From assembly GCA_016182785.1 (NCBI GenBank), contig JACPFU010000001.1, positions 1 through 64,000 of the forward strand: a stretch of DNA of 64,000 bases, given 5' to 3'. This document shows positions 41,453-50,549 of the stretch, in pieces; the stretch's first letter is position 1, and every line of letters begins with the position of its first letter. This DNA is from Lysobacterales bacterium. GTDB lineage: Bacteria > Pseudomonadota > Gammaproteobacteria > Xanthomonadales > Ahniellaceae. Below the pieces are notes generated by a model. It saw only the letters and a program-made list of their open reading frames with translations. It was not told the origin of the DNA and made no database searches. Position numbers and translations under genes: made by a program.

Positions 41453-42323
41453 GCCGGACCAGAGCCTGAAATTCATCCGCGGCGGCATCGACCGTGTCGA
41501 TGACGCATTCGTGCTGCTGCTGGCGCTGCGCCAGCGTCTGGTGCGCGCGGCGATGCTGGCCAAGGATGCTGCCGGACGCCCGCGCCGCGATCCGGGCCGC
41601 GAGCTCGCGGTGCGCGACCGCGCACGCCGCCTCGGAGCGTTGCTCGACCTCGATGCGCCCGCGGTCGACCTGCTGATGGCCGGCGTGGTGGCTTCGGCGC
41701 AGCGCGCGCAGGGGCTGGTGGCTGACGCCGGTCATTATGCGTCCGGCGGCGGCGATGCGATGATTGCACCCATGAGTCCGACCTTGAACGAATTGCGCCA
41801 ATCCGATCTCGACCGCCGCTGGGCCTGGCTGCCGCCGCCGAAGCGGGTCGCCCCGTTGTTCAAGCTGTTGCCGCAGGCGTTGCAGCAGCGCGTGCTCGAC
41901 GCCGTGGTCGGGCGCGTGCTCGCGGCGCCGGTGGCGAATGGTTCGCTCGACTTCATGCAGGATCGCCGCCTCGGCCTCGAGGTTTCCGACCTCGGCCTGC
42001 GCTGGGTGTTCGTGCTGCGCGACGGCCGCGTGCATGCCGAGGATGGCGCTGCCGACGCCACCGTGCGCGGCACCGCCACCGACCTGCTGCTGCTGGCGAG
42101 CCGGCTCGAAGACGCCGACACGCTGTTCTTCCAGCGCAGGCTGGTACTGACCGGTGACACCGAACTCGGCTTGACCGCGCGCAACCTGCTCGACCGCCTC
42201 GACTGGGCCGACGTGCCGCTCGGCTTGCGCGTGGTCTTGAATCATGGCGCGCGCATCGCGCAGTCGGCGCGCCGCAGCTACCGCGAGCGGCATCCGGTCG
42301 CATCGCTGCAACCGAAGAACTGA
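41439..42323 (+). CDS. ubiT: Chorismate mutase (AroQ)-UbiT fusion protein
   Basis: 294 residues, two domains. Residues about 8-92 form an AroQ chorismate mutase; R14, R31, K42, D51, R54, E55 and Q91 keep the spacing of E. coli R11, R28, K39, D48, R51, E52 and Q88, all offset by +3. Residues about 125-290 are an SCP2-like domain (VANGSLDFMQDRRLGLEV; LTGDTELGLTARN) matching UbiT/YhbT, the lipid-binding accessory factor of O2-independent ubiquinone synthesis. GGAGG precedes the ATG. ubiV and ubiU are 5 kb away. Internal ATGs at 41760 and 41772 could yield UbiT alone. Downstream nadA follows after 12 bases. Confidence 0.82.
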   Translation: MLPAEPDQSLKFIRGGIDRVDDAFVLLLALRQRLVRAAMLAKDAAGRPRRDPGRELAVRDRARRLGALLDLDAPAVDLLMAGVVASAQRAQGLVADAGHYASGGGDAMIAPMSPTLNELRQSDLDRRWAWLPPPKRVAPLFKLLPQALQQRVLDAVVGRVLAAPVANGSLDFMQDRRLGLEVSDLGLRWVFVLRDGRVHAEDGAADATVRGTATDLLLLASRLEDADTLFFQRRLVLTGDTELGLTARNLLDRLDWADVPLGLRVVLNHGARIAQSARRSYRERHPVASLQPKN

Positions 42324-42335
42324 GGAGCCACCCGC

Positions 42336-43361
42336 ATGACCAGCGAACTGGCGGTGAGCGCACCGGCCTGGCGTGAAGGCATGGAACACGAATACGCCGA
42401 CGTGATCGCCAAGCTCGGCGACCGCCTGCCGTGCCTGGAATGGCCGCTGCATTTGCCGTGGATCGACGCGATCCGCAAGCTCAAGGCCGAGCGCGGCGCC
42501 GCGATCATGGCGCACAGCTACCAATCGCCCGAGATCTTCCACGGCGTCGCCGATGTCACCGGCGACTCGCTGGCACTGGCGCAGGCCGCGGCCGACTGCG
42601 ACGCGCCGATCATCGTGCTGTGCGGCGTGCACTTCATGGCCGAGACCGCGAAGATCCTGGCGCCGGATCGCATGGTCCTGATTCCCGATCTGGAAGCCGG
42701 ATGCTCGCTGGCCAGTTCGATCACCGCTGAGGACGTGCGCGCCCTGCGCGCGCAACATCCGGGCGTGCCGGTCGTGACCTACGTCAACACCACTGCCGCG
42801 GTGAAGGCGTTGTCCGATGCCTGCTGCACTTCGGCAAACGCGGTGCAGGTGGTCGAAGCGATGGGCAGCGAGCGCGTGATCTTCCTGCCCGACCGCTTCC
42901 TCGGCGCGCACGTGGCGACGCAGACCGCTGTCGAGCTGATCCTCTGGAACGGCGCCTGCGAAGTGCACGAGCGCTTCACCGGCCAGCAGGCGCGGCAAGC
43001 GCGCGAACAGTTCCACGCCAAGCTGGTGGCGCATCCGGAATGCCCGCCGGAAGTGCTGGCCGAGGCCGACTTCGTCGGTTCCACCTCGGCCATGGGCCGC
43101 TGGCTGGCGCAGGAGAAGCCCGAGCGCGTCGCGCTGATCACCGAGTGCTCGATGGCCGACAACCTGCGCACGCAATTCCCGCGCATCGATTTCGTGGCGC
43201 CGTGCAACCTGTGCCCGCACATGAAGCGCATCACGCTGCCGAACATCCATGCCTGCCTGGCCAAGCTGCAGTACGAAGTGACGGTGCCCGAGGACGTGGC
43301 CGCAGGCGCGCGCCGCGCGCTGCAACGCATGCTTGAGGTCGGTCGGCGCGAGCGCGTGTGA
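42336..43361 (+). CDS. nadA: Quinolinate synthase
   Basis: 341 residues, [4Fe-4S] enzyme condensing iminoaspartate with DHAP in de novo NAD synthesis. AHSYQSPEIFHGVADVTGDSL at the start and three cluster cysteines (VLCGVHFM, DACCTSAN, APCNLCPHM) are seen. Four-base overlap with nadB. Confidence 0.95.
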   Translation: MTSELAVSAPAWREGMEHEYADVIAKLGDRLPCLEWPLHLPWIDAIRKLKAERGAAIMAHSYQSPEIFHGVADVTGDSLALAQAAADCDAPIIVLCGVHFMAETAKILAPDRMVLIPDLEAGCSLASSITAEDVRALRAQHPGVPVVTYVNTTAAVKALSDACCTSANAVQVVEAMGSERVIFLPDRFLGAHVATQTAVELILWNGACEVHERFTGQQARQAREQFHAKLVAHPECPPEVLAEADFVGSTSAMGRWLAQEKPERVALITECSMADNLRTQFPRIDFVAPCNLCPHMKRITLPNIHACLAKLQYEVTVPEDVAAGARRALQRMLEVGRRERV

Positions 43362-44833
43362 ACGCACCGCTGATCATCGTCGGCGCCGGCATCGCCGGCC
43401 TCTGCGCAGCGCTGGCCGCTGCACCGCGACCGGTGCTGTTGCTGAACCGATCGCCGCCGGTGCGCGACGGCGGCAGCGATGCCGCGACCGCGCTTGCCCA
43501 GGGCGGCATCGCCGCCGCGCTGGCCGCGGGCGACAGCGCCGAAGCGCATGTTGCCGACACGCTCGTCGCCGGCGCGCAGCACAACGAACGCAGCGCGGTC
43601 GAATACCTGTGCACGCAAGGGGCGCACGCGATCGAATGGCTGCAGGCTCAGGGCGTCGAGTTCGACCGCGACGCCATCGGTGCGCTGGCGCTCGGCCGCG
43701 AAGGCGGACACCGCTGCGCGCGCATCGTGCATGCCGGTGGCGATGCCAGCGGCGCGCGCGTGCTGGCGGCATTGACGCGGCGCGTGCAGGCAGCGCGCCA
43801 CGTGCGCTGGCGCAGCGGGGTCGAGGTGAATGCGCTGCTGGTGCGCGGCGACGCCGTCGCCGGCGTGCGCGTGCGCAGCCTTGGCGGTCGCGAACAGTTC
43901 CTCACCGCATCCGCGGTGTTGCTCGCGACCGGCGGCGTCGGCGGCCTGTTCGCCGCGACCACCAACCCGGAGTCGGCGCAGGGACGCGGCCTGGCGCTGG
44001 CGCTCGCGGCGCACGCGCCGATGCGCGATCTCGAGTTCGTGCAGTTCCACCCGACTGCGCTCGCGGTGCAAAGTGGCGTGCGCCTGCCGCTGCTGACCGA
44101 GGCGCTGCGCGGCGCCGGTGCGGTGCTGCGCGATGCTGCCGGGGTCGCCCTGATGCAGGGCGTGCACGAACTCGCCGACCTGGCGCCACGCGACATCGTC
44201 GCGCGCTGCGTGTTCGCCGCGCTGCAATCCGGACGCGGCGCCTTCCTGCACTGTGAACACCTCGGGCTCGATTGGGAACACGCATTTCCGACCGTGCTGG
44301 CGCAATGCCATGCACATGGCTTCGATCCGCGCACGCAGCCGCTGCCGGTGCAGCCGGCGGCGCACTTCCACATGGGCGGTATCGCCGTCGATCTCGACGG
44401 CCGCAGCAGCGTGCCGGGGCTCTACGCCGTCGGCGAAGTGGCCTGCAATGGCCTGCATGGCGCCAATCGGCTGGCCAGCAACTCGCTGCTCGAAGGCGTG
44501 GTCTATGGCCGTCGCGTGGGCGCGCACGCGGCCAAGAGCGCCACCGATCCGCTGCGCCGACGCACGCTGTGGATCGCCGATCCCGGCCACGCCCTCGAAC
44601 CCGAAGCACTGGCCCGCCTGCGCCGCTGCGTAGGCGAGTCGCTCGGCCCGCTGCGTGCTCGCCAGCGCATCGACGCCGCGCGCCACTTCATCGGCGCCGA
44701 CGCGAACCTCGCCGGCAGCGCCCAAGGCAAGGTCGCGCTCGCCATGCTCGAAGCCGCCGCCGCTCGCCGCGAGAGCCTTGGTGCGCACCACTGGGAAGTG
44801 AACGAAGCGATCGACGCGACGCAATCAGCCTAG
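43358..44833 (+). CDS. nadB: L-aspartate oxidase
   Basis: 491 residues, FAD enzyme producing iminoaspartate. FAD motif IIVGAGIAGLCAAL, then DGGSDAATALAQGGIAAA, EFVQFHPTAL and GANRLASNSLLEG. In anaerobic conditions the family uses fumarate as acceptor. The next genes encode a RES toxin locus. Confidence 0.95.
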   Translation: MNAPLIIVGAGIAGLCAALAAAPRPVLLLNRSPPVRDGGSDAATALAQGGIAAALAAGDSAEAHVADTLVAGAQHNERSAVEYLCTQGAHAIEWLQAQGVEFDRDAIGALALGREGGHRCARIVHAGGDASGARVLAALTRRVQAARHVRWRSGVEVNALLVRGDAVAGVRVRSLGGREQFLTASAVLLATGGVGGLFAATTNPESAQGRGLALALAAHAPMRDLEFVQFHPTALAVQSGVRLPLLTEALRGAGAVLRDAAGVALMQGVHELADLAPRDIVARCVFAALQSGRGAFLHCEHLGLDWEHAFPTVLAQCHAHGFDPRTQPLPVQPAAHFHMGGIAVDLDGRSSVPGLYAVGEVACNGLHGANRLASNSLLEGVVYGRRVGAHAAKSATDPLRRRTLWIADPGHALEPEALARLRRCVGESLGPLRARQRIDAARHFIGADANLAGSAQGKVALAMLEAAAARRESLGAHHWEVNEAIDATQSA

Positions 44834-44862
44834 GTGCAGCGCCCCAGGCTGCGTTGAACGCG

Positions 44863-45117
44863 GTGATACACCGCATCGCGGCGAAAGCATGGGCGCACTG
44901 TCGTGACGAATCGGAACGAATGATGCGGCTGGCCCGCATCAGCTCGCGCGCGGAAGGCCTGTTCGGCGATCCGGCCCGGGCGCGGGCGTGGCTGCTGACG
45001 CCGAAGGTGCTCGTCGCCGGCGAGCCGCCGATCTCGCCGCTGGCACTGGCTGCCACCGAATCGGGCGCACGCATCGTCGAATCGACTCTGCTGCGCGTCG
45101 AGCACGGCATGCCCTGA
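44863..45117 (+). CDS. MbcA/ParS/Xre-type antitoxin, toxin-binding domain only
   Basis: About 84 residues. GLFGDPARARAWLLTP, SPLALAATESGARIVE and RVEHGMP form the DUF2384 toxin-binding domain found at the C-terminus of RES-family antitoxins. Full antitoxins are 130-160 residues with an N-terminal Xre helix-turn-helix; that half is absent, because nadB ends 29 bases upstream. GTG 44863 is used; TTG 44854 or ATG 44920 are alternatives. It overlaps the toxin start (TGATG). Confidence 0.65.
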   Translation: MIHRIAAKAWAHCRDESERMMRLARISSRAEGLFGDPARARAWLLTPKVLVAGEPPISPLALAATESGARIVESTLLRVEHGMP

Positions 45118-45563
45118 TGCGGTTATGGCGGATCTCGCGCTACCGCGGCTTGGGCGGCGAGGGCGGCTTGCATGCCGACAGTCGCTGGCACCACGCACCG
45201 CGCCATGTGCTGTTCGCAGCCGAACACTCCGCGCTTGCGATGCTGGAAGTGCTCGCGCACCTGCAGATCGATCTCGCACAGATGCCGAGCACGTTGCGGC
45301 TGATCGCCATCGACATCAAGCCGCGCGCATCGATCTCGCTCGCGCCGTCACTGCCGAGCGGCTGGCAAGCCAACCTCCCGACCACGCAGGCCCTCGGCAA
45401 TGCCTGGCTCGACGCCTCGAAATCGTTGCTGCTCCGAATCCCTTCTGGCTTGCTGCCGCACGCCAACAACTACGCGATCAATCCGCGCCACCGACAAGCC
45501 CGCACCCACCTGAGCGAATCCGACCAAGGCCCGCTCTGGATCGACCCGCGCTTCGCTCGATAG
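45117..45563 (+). CDS. RES-domain toxin
   Basis: A 148-residue RES-family protein: RLWRISRYRGLGGEGGL start, SALAMLEVLAHLQ with the catalytic Glu, IPSGLLPHANNYAINPRHRQA with the Ser. RES toxins (MbcT, Res) degrade NAD+ by phosphorolysis or hydrolysis, and the named R, E and S residues appear retained. Paired with the upstream DUF2384 protein as a type II toxin-antitoxin system. It sits immediately behind nadA-nadB. Confidence 0.85.
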   Translation: MRLWRISRYRGLGGEGGLHADSRWHHAPRHVLFAAEHSALAMLEVLAHLQIDLAQMPSTLRLIAIDIKPRASISLAPSLPSGWQANLPTTQALGNAWLDASKSLLLRIPSGLLPHANNYAINPRHRQARTHLSESDQGPLWIDPRFAR

Positions 45564-45692
45564 CGGGTTCGGCGCATTGCACCCATACGCCCCCGCACGC
45601 TACGCCTGCGTATGGACAATCGGGTTGATGCGGGTCAGCGAAGCGGTGTCTGCTGCGGGTACACTGCGACTTTCCGTCGCGGGGCCGGTCTC

Positions 45693-46208
45693 ATGCAACT
45701 TCCTTCTTCGCTCTCGTTCGAGCAGCTGATCGCGTGCGCGCGTGGTGATTTCTTCGGGCCGGGCAATGCCAAGCTGCCGGCGCCGCCGATGCTGATGTTC
45801 GATCGCATCACCGAGATCGCGCAGAGCGCCGGTCGCTATGGCAAGGGCATCGTGCGTGCGGCGCTCGACGTCAAGCCGGACCTGTGGTTCTTCAACTGCC
45901 ACTTCAAGGACGATCCGGTGATGCCGGGTTGTCTCGGGCTCGATGCGTTGTGGCAGCTCACCGGCTTCTTCCTGTCGTGGCAGGGCTTGCCCGGACGCGG
46001 CCGCGCGCTCGGCGTCGGCAACGTCAAGTTCACCGGGCAGGTGCTGCCGGATGCGAAGATCGTCACCTACGAAATCGACGTGCGCCGGGTGATGCAGCAG
46101 AAGCTGGCGATGATCATTGCCGATGGCCGCATGCTCGTCGATGGTCGCGAGATCTACGTCGCCAACGACCTGCGCGTAGGCCTGTTCACCTCGACCGAAG
46201 GCTTCTGA
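45693..46208 (+). CDS. fabA: 3-hydroxydecanoyl-ACP dehydratase/isomerase
   Basis: 171 residues. Catalytic H70 in [14 protein letters not shown] and the Asp of [10 protein letters not shown] are present. It introduces the cis double bond for unsaturated fatty acids with FabB, whose gene starts at its stop codon (TGATG). Confidence 0.96.
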   Translation: MQLPSSLSFEQLIACARGDFFGPGNAKLPAPPMLMFDRITEIAQSAGRYGKGIVRAALDVKPDLWFFNCHFKDDPVMPGCLGLDALWQLTGFFLSWQGLPGRGRALGVGNVKFTGQVLPDAKIVTYEIDVRRVMQQKLAMIIADGRMLVDGREIYVANDLRVGLFTSTEGF

Positions 46209-47419
46209 TGCGTCGTGTCGCGATTACCGGCATGGGCATCGTCTCGTGCCTCGGCAATACTTTGGATGCGGTTTCGGGTTCGCTGCGCGATGGTCGCAGC
46301 GGCATCCGCGCGTTGCCCGAATCCGCCGAGCGTGGCCTGCGCAGCCAGGTCGGGGGCGCCTGCGACATTGATCTCGACGCCGCCATCGACCGCAAGCAGA
46401 AGCGCTTCATGGGCGATGCTGCCGCGTATGCGCACGTCGCCATGCGCGACGCGATCGCCGATGCCGGGCTGGCACCGGAACACGTCAGCCACATCCGCAG
46501 CGGGTTGATCGCCGGTTCCGGTGGCGGTTCGGCCGAGTGGCAGATCGAAGCCGCCGACCTGCTGCGCAACCGCGGCGTGCGCAAGGTCGGTCCGTACATG
46601 GTGCCGCGCTCGATGGCCTCGACGGTGTCGGCGACGCTCGCCACCGCGTATGCGATCAAGGGCGTCAGCTATTCGATCGCCGCCGCCTGCGCGACCTCGG
46701 CGCATTGCATTGGTGCTGCCGCCGACCTGATCCGCAGCGGCCGCCAGGATCTGATGTTCGCCGGTGGTGGCGAGGAACTGCACTGGGGCCTGACGCTGCA
46801 GTTCGACGCCATGGGCGCGCTCTCGACCAAGCGCAACGATGATCCCGCACACGCCTCGCGTCCGTATGACGCCGACCGCGACGGCTTCGTCATCGCCGGC
46901 GGTGGCGGCATGCTGGTGCTGGAAGACTGGGACCACGCCGTCGCGCGTGGTGCGCGCATCCATGCCGAACTCGTCGGCTATGGCGTCACCTCCGATGGCG
47001 CCGACATGGTCGCGCCGAGCGGCGAGGGTGCGGTGCGCTGCATGCAGATGGCGATGCAGGGCGTGTCGGCGCCGATCGATTACCTGAACACGCATGGCAC
47101 TTCGACACCGCTTGGCGACATCGTCGAACTGGAAGCGGTGCGCCAGGCCTTCGGCGAGCGCGTGCCGCCGCTGTCTTCGACCAAGGCGCTGTCCGGGCAT
47201 TCGCTCGGCGCAGCCAGCGTGCACGAGGCGATCTACTGCCTGCTGATGATGCGCGACGGGTTCATGGCGGCGTCGGCCAACATCGACACGCTCGACGAGC
47301 GTGCCGCCGGCATGCCGATCGTGCGCGAGCGCGTCGATGCCCGGCTCGATACGGTGATGTCGAACAGCTTCGGCTTCGGTGGCACCAACGCCACCCTGGT
47401 GTTCGCGCGCGCGCGCTGA
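46208..47419 (+). CDS. fabB: 3-oxoacyl-ACP synthase I
   Basis: 403 residues, KAS I. Catalytic C161 ([12 protein letters not shown]), His in [11 protein letters not shown] and in [12 protein letters not shown]. Elongates unsaturated acyl-ACP made by FabA. Translationally coupled to fabA; convergent with ubiV, abutting. Confidence 0.96.
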   Translation: MRRVAITGMGIVSCLGNTLDAVSGSLRDGRSGIRALPESAERGLRSQVGGACDIDLDAAIDRKQKRFMGDAAAYAHVAMRDAIADAGLAPEHVSHIRSGLIAGSGGGSAEWQIEAADLLRNRGVRKVGPYMVPRSMASTVSATLATAYAIKGVSYSIAAACATSAHCIGAAADLIRSGRQDLMFAGGGEELHWGLTLQFDAMGALSTKRNDDPAHASRPYDADRDGFVIAGGGGMLVLEDWDHAVARGARIHAELVGYGVTSDGADMVAPSGEGAVRCMQMAMQGVSAPIDYLNTHGTSTPLGDIVELEAVRQAFGERVPPLSSTKALSGHSLGAASVHEAIYCLLMMRDGFMAASANIDTLDERAAGMPIVRERVDARLDTVMSNSFGFGGTNATLVFARAR

Positions 47420-48304
47420 TCAGGCAGGTTGCAGCGGCAGCCCGGCCTTGCCGGGTTCGGCGCGCCAATAGCCGTTGTTCGCACCCACGCGCGCCACCGC
47501 CTGCGTGTCATCGAGCGCGGCGCGAAACCGCGCGACGACTTCGTGCATGCCCTCGTGCTGCGGATAGAGCCGCAACGCGTCGACGCCGAGTTCGCGCAGA
47601 TCCGCGATTTCCGGGGCGAGGTCGGTGATCTCGTCGCCCTGCACCTGGATGCCGTTGATGCGCAGGAAGCGCTGGCCTTCGCGCGTTGCCAGTGGCAGAC
47701 CATCGGGATGCTCGATGCAGCGGAAGCCGCAGTCGTCCTTGGCGACATCGAGCGCACGCGCGGTGAAGCAGCGCGCCGAGAACGCCAGCGGCAGCCGACC
47801 CCAGGCGATCACTTCCACTTCGGGCATGGCGTGGCCGAGTTCCGCCATCGCCGCGCGCAGTTCGGCGAGCAGGGCCTGGCCCTGCTCGACGCCGGGCACC
47901 CAGCGGTGCAGGCCATCTTCGATCAGCAGCGACAGCGCCTGCGCGTTGTAGATGTTCAGCGTCGGCCCGGCGACGAACGCGATGCCGCGCTGGCGGCAAT
48001 ACTGCACCGCGCTGAGGTCGTTGGCCTCGACCAGGAAGCGGCCGTTCTCGACGATGCGGCGCAGTGCGCCGAGTTCGGATTCGGCTTCGATCAGGGCGAG
48101 TGTCGACAGCACGATCTGCTTGCCGCTGCCGGCCAGTTCCTCGGCCAGCGCGATCCAGTCGCGCGTGCCGAGTTCGCGGCGCTTGCTGCACACGGTCTCG
48201 CCGAGGTGGATGCGATCGAGCGGCCACTGCGCGGCTTCGCGGTAGAACGCGAGCGTGCGCTCCCGCGGCCAGAAATACTGCGTCGGTCCAAGGCTCAGTT
48301 GCAT
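47420..48304 (-). CDS. ubiV: O2-independent ubiquinone biosynthesis protein UbiV
   Basis: 294 residues, U32-peptidase-like fold. Cysteines in GETVCSKRREL and RCFTARALDVAKDDCGFRCIEHP match the four [4Fe-4S] ligands of UbiV. UbiU-UbiV with UbiT hydroxylate ubiquinone precursors without O2, using prephenate as oxygen donor in the studied bacterium. Separated from ubiU by one base. Confidence 0.93.
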   Translation of the reverse strand: MQLSLGPTQYFWPRERTLAFYREAAQWPLDRIHLGETVCSKRRELGTRDWIALAEELAGSGKQIVLSTLALIEAESELGALRRIVENGRFLVEANDLSAVQYCRQRGIAFVAGPTLNIYNAQALSLLIEDGLHRWVPGVEQGQALLAELRAAMAELGHAMPEVEVIAWGRLPLAFSARCFTARALDVAKDDCGFRCIEHPDGLPLATREGQRFLRINGIQVQGDEITDLAPEIADLRELGVDALRLYPQHEGMHEVVARFRAALDDTQAVARVGANNGYWRAEPGKAGLPLQPA

Positions 48305-48305
48305 G

Positions 48306-49304
48306 TCAGTGCCAGGCGCGGTGATAGGGGCCGAGCGTGGTCTGGTGACCTTCGGCGTGTGCGGCCAGCGCCGTCTGCCAGCCGGCCTCGACCTGCCAGC
48401 GTTCGGGGTTGGCGCGATAGCGGTCGATGGCACTGCGCCAGGTGCGCGCGACTGCGGAGACGTAGGCGACGCCGCGCTGGCGGCCTTCGATCTTCAACGC
48501 CGTGACGCCGGCCTGCGCGAGGCGCGGCAGCAGTTCCAGCGTATTCAGGCTGGTCGGTTCTTCGAGCGCATGGAAGACCTCGCCATTGACGTCGAAGCGG
48601 CCCTTGCACACGGTCGGGTAGCCGGCCGGCTCGTGTTCCTGGAAGCGGTCGATCAACACGCCGTTCAGACGCACCGTGCGGCTGCCGTCGGCGGCTTCGT
48701 CCCAGCGCACGAAGCGCGCCGGCGAGCACACGCCGTGGCGATTCGGCGAGGCGCCGGTGACGTAGGACGACAGCTGGCAGCGGCCTTCGACCATGATGCA
48801 CAGGCTGCCGAACGCGAACACTTCGAGCGGCACCGGCGAGGCCGCGCAGACGCGCTCGACCTGCTGGATCGAGAGCACGCGCGGCAGCACCGCACGGCTG
48901 ATGCCGAAGCGCTCGTGCATGTAGGTCAACGCTGCAGCAGTGGTTGCCGAGCCCTGCACCGACAGATGCCGCGGCAACTGCGGATGCGTGCGCGCGGCGT
49001 AGTCGAGCACCGCCATCTCGGCGGCGATGATGGCGTCGGCGCCGAGTTCGGCGGCATGGTCGACGGCGGCGAACCAGTGCGCGACGCGGGCGCTGTCCGG
49101 ATAGGTGTTGAGCGCGATGTAGACCTTGCGGCCGCGTGCGTGGGCGTGCTGGACGCCTTCGCGAAGTTCGGCCTCGCTGAAGTTCAGACCCGGGAACGCG
49201 CGCGCATTGGTCTGGTCGCGGAAGCCGACGTAGACGGCGTCGGCGCCATGTTCGATCGCGGCTTTCAGTGCCGGCAGGTTGCCAGCCGGGCAGACCAGTT
49301 GCAT
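48306..49304 (-). CDS. ubiU: O2-independent ubiquinone biosynthesis protein UbiU
   Basis: 332 residues, very close to E. coli UbiU/YhbU: MQLVCPAGNLPALKAAIEHG, EVFAFGSLCIMVEGRCQLSS, HGVCSPARFVRW and TVCKGRF carry the four cluster cysteines. Forms a heterodimer with UbiV. First gene of the ubiUV unit; an FNR-type box lies at 49362-49375. Confidence 0.95.
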   Translation of the reverse strand: MQLVCPAGNLPALKAAIEHGADAVYVGFRDQTNARAFPGLNFSEAELREGVQHAHARGRKVYIALNTYPDSARVAHWFAAVDHAAELGADAIIAAEMAVLDYAARTHPQLPRHLSVQGSATTAAALTYMHERFGISRAVLPRVLSIQQVERVCAASPVPLEVFAFGSLCIMVEGRCQLSSYVTGASPNRHGVCSPARFVRWDEAADGSRTVRLNGVLIDRFQEHEPAGYPTVCKGRFDVNGEVFHALEEPTSLNTLELLPRLAQAGVTALKIEGRQRGVAYVSAVARTWRSAIDRYRANPERWQVEAGWQTALAAHAEGHQTTLGPYHRAWH

Positions 49305-49361
49305 GCGTTCGGGGTCCGGTGCGGGGAGGGCTCATGGTGGCGTCCGGGCGCTTGGGCGTCG

Positions 49362-49403
49362 TTGATCCAGGTCAGTCCACGAACGCGCCTCGCCGACTAG
49401 CAT
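49362..49403. promoter_or_regulatory. FNR/Dnr-type box in the ubiU / exported-protein intergenic region
   Basis: TTGATCCAGGTCAG (49362-49375) matches TTGAT-N4-(A/G)TCAA at 9 of 10 specified bases. Rightward, TAGCAT (49398-49403) is 22 bases after it, giving a start near 49410 for the gene at 49442. Leftward, the same spacing gives CACCAT (3 of 6) for ubiU with the box centred 64 bases before its ATG. It may serve both genes. Confidence 0.7.
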
Positions 49404-49441
49404 GGCCGCTTCCTCGCAGCGAATTCCCCGGAGAACGCCCC

Positions 49442-49981
49442 ATGTCCATGCGTCCGATGATCCTCTCCCTCTGCGGCATCGCCGCACTCTGCGCCGGCGC
49501 GGCCTGCGCGCGACACGATGAGCCGGCAGTTGCGACTACGCCGCCGGCCGCAGCAGTCGCCGCACCTGCAGCGAGCGCCATGCACGAGCACGAGCACGCG
49601 GCGACGCCGGCGGATGGCGCTGCGGCGGCGCCGTCGAGTGGCGAACGCTTCGCGGTGGATGCGCCGCTGCAGCAAGGCATGGGCAAGATCCGCGCCGCGG
49701 TCGCGACCCTCGAACACCACGAGATGGGCCACCTCAGCGACGAGCAGGTGGTCGAGCAGGCCGCCGAGATCGAGGCGCAGGTGCAATTCCTGATCGCGAA
49801 CTGCAAGCTCGATGCGCAGGCCGATGCCGCCCTGCACGGCATCATCGGCAAATTGCTCGAAGGCGCCAAGGCGCTCAAGGACAAGCCTGCCGATGCCGCT
49901 CCGGTGGCACCGCTGCGCGCGGCGCTGGCCGAGTACCCGCGCCTGTTCGACGACTCGACCTGGGTGCCGCTCGGCGAGTGA
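49442..49981 (+). CDS. Exported protein of unknown function, His/Ala-rich N-terminus
   Basis: 179 residues. An N-terminal signal peptide contains GIAALCAGAACARH; a lipobox is possible but imperfect. A low-complexity Ala/His segment (HEHEHAA) leads to a helical domain with HHEMGHLSDEQVVEQAAEIE and a single Cys in IANCKLDAQAD. I cannot name the family; small exported proteins of this kind occur beside nitric oxide or denitrification genes, but that is only a suggestion. Probably FNR-regulated with ubiU. Confidence 0.7.
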   Translation: MSMRPMILSLCGIAALCAGAACARHDEPAVATTPPAAAVAAPAASAMHEHEHAATPADGAAAAPSSGERFAVDAPLQQGMGKIRAAVATLEHHEMGHLSDEQVVEQAAEIEAQVQFLIANCKLDAQADAALHGIIGKLLEGAKALKDKPADAAPVAPLRAALAEYPRLFDDSTWVPLGE

Positions 49982-49987
49982 CGCGCT

Positions 49988-50398
49988 TCAGTCCGGCGCC
50001 GCTTCGCGCAGGATGAAGCGGTGCGGCAGCAAGTCGGCGGCGGGCAGGGTGCGCCAGCCGTCGGCACTGTCGAAGCCGACTTCGGCATCGGCGCCGAACT
50101 CGACCATCACCTGACGACAGGCGCCGCAGGGCGTGACCGCCTGGGCATGGCCGGCGGCGTCGAACGCGACCACCGCGATCGCCTGCAGCCGGAACGCGGC
50201 CCCTTCGGCCGCGACCGCCGCCGAGATCGCGCCGCGCTCCGCGCACAGTGCCAGCGGGTAGGCGGCGTTCTCGACATTGCAGCCGGTGTAGACCTTGCCG
50301 CTGACCGAGCGCAGCGCCGCGCCGACGTGAAAGTTCGAGTAGCGCGCGTAGGCATGGGCGGCGACTTGCACCGCGGCTGCACGCAGATCCTTGGACAT
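49988..50398 (-). CDS. cdd: Cytidine deaminase
   Basis: 136 residues, short tetrameric class. Zinc site CNVENAAYPLALCAER and PCGACRQVM gives three Cys ligands; GAALRSVSGKVYTG precedes it. Deaminates cytidine and deoxycytidine for pyrimidine salvage. Convergent with the exported protein gene, divergent from the decarboxylase. Confidence 0.93.
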   Translation of the reverse strand: MSKDLRAAAVQVAAHAYARYSNFHVGAALRSVSGKVYTGCNVENAAYPLALCAERGAISAAVAAEGAAFRLQAIAVVAFDAAGHAQAVTPCGACRQVMVEFGADAEVGFDSADGWRTLPAADLLPHRFILREAAPD

Positions 50399-50476
50399 GC
50401 CGGAGATTCCTTGCGGTGGACACGCGGCGTGCATTCTCGCCGGCTTTGCGCGCCGATGCACGCGAGCGGCCGCGCA

Positions 50477-50518
50477 TTGATGCACGTCATGCCGCGGGCT
50501 GCGCTTCGCGGCGACAAT
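50477..50518 (+). promoter_or_regulatory. FNR/Dnr-type box and -10 for the decarboxylase gene
   Basis: TTGATGCACGTCAT (50477-50490; core TGA-N6-TCA) followed at 22 bases by GACAAT (50513-50518; 4 of 6). Predicted start near 50525, 25 bases before the ATG. Good class II geometry. Confidence 0.65.
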
Positions 50519-50549
50519 GCGCGCCCCTTTGGCACCGGTACCCGCTCCC

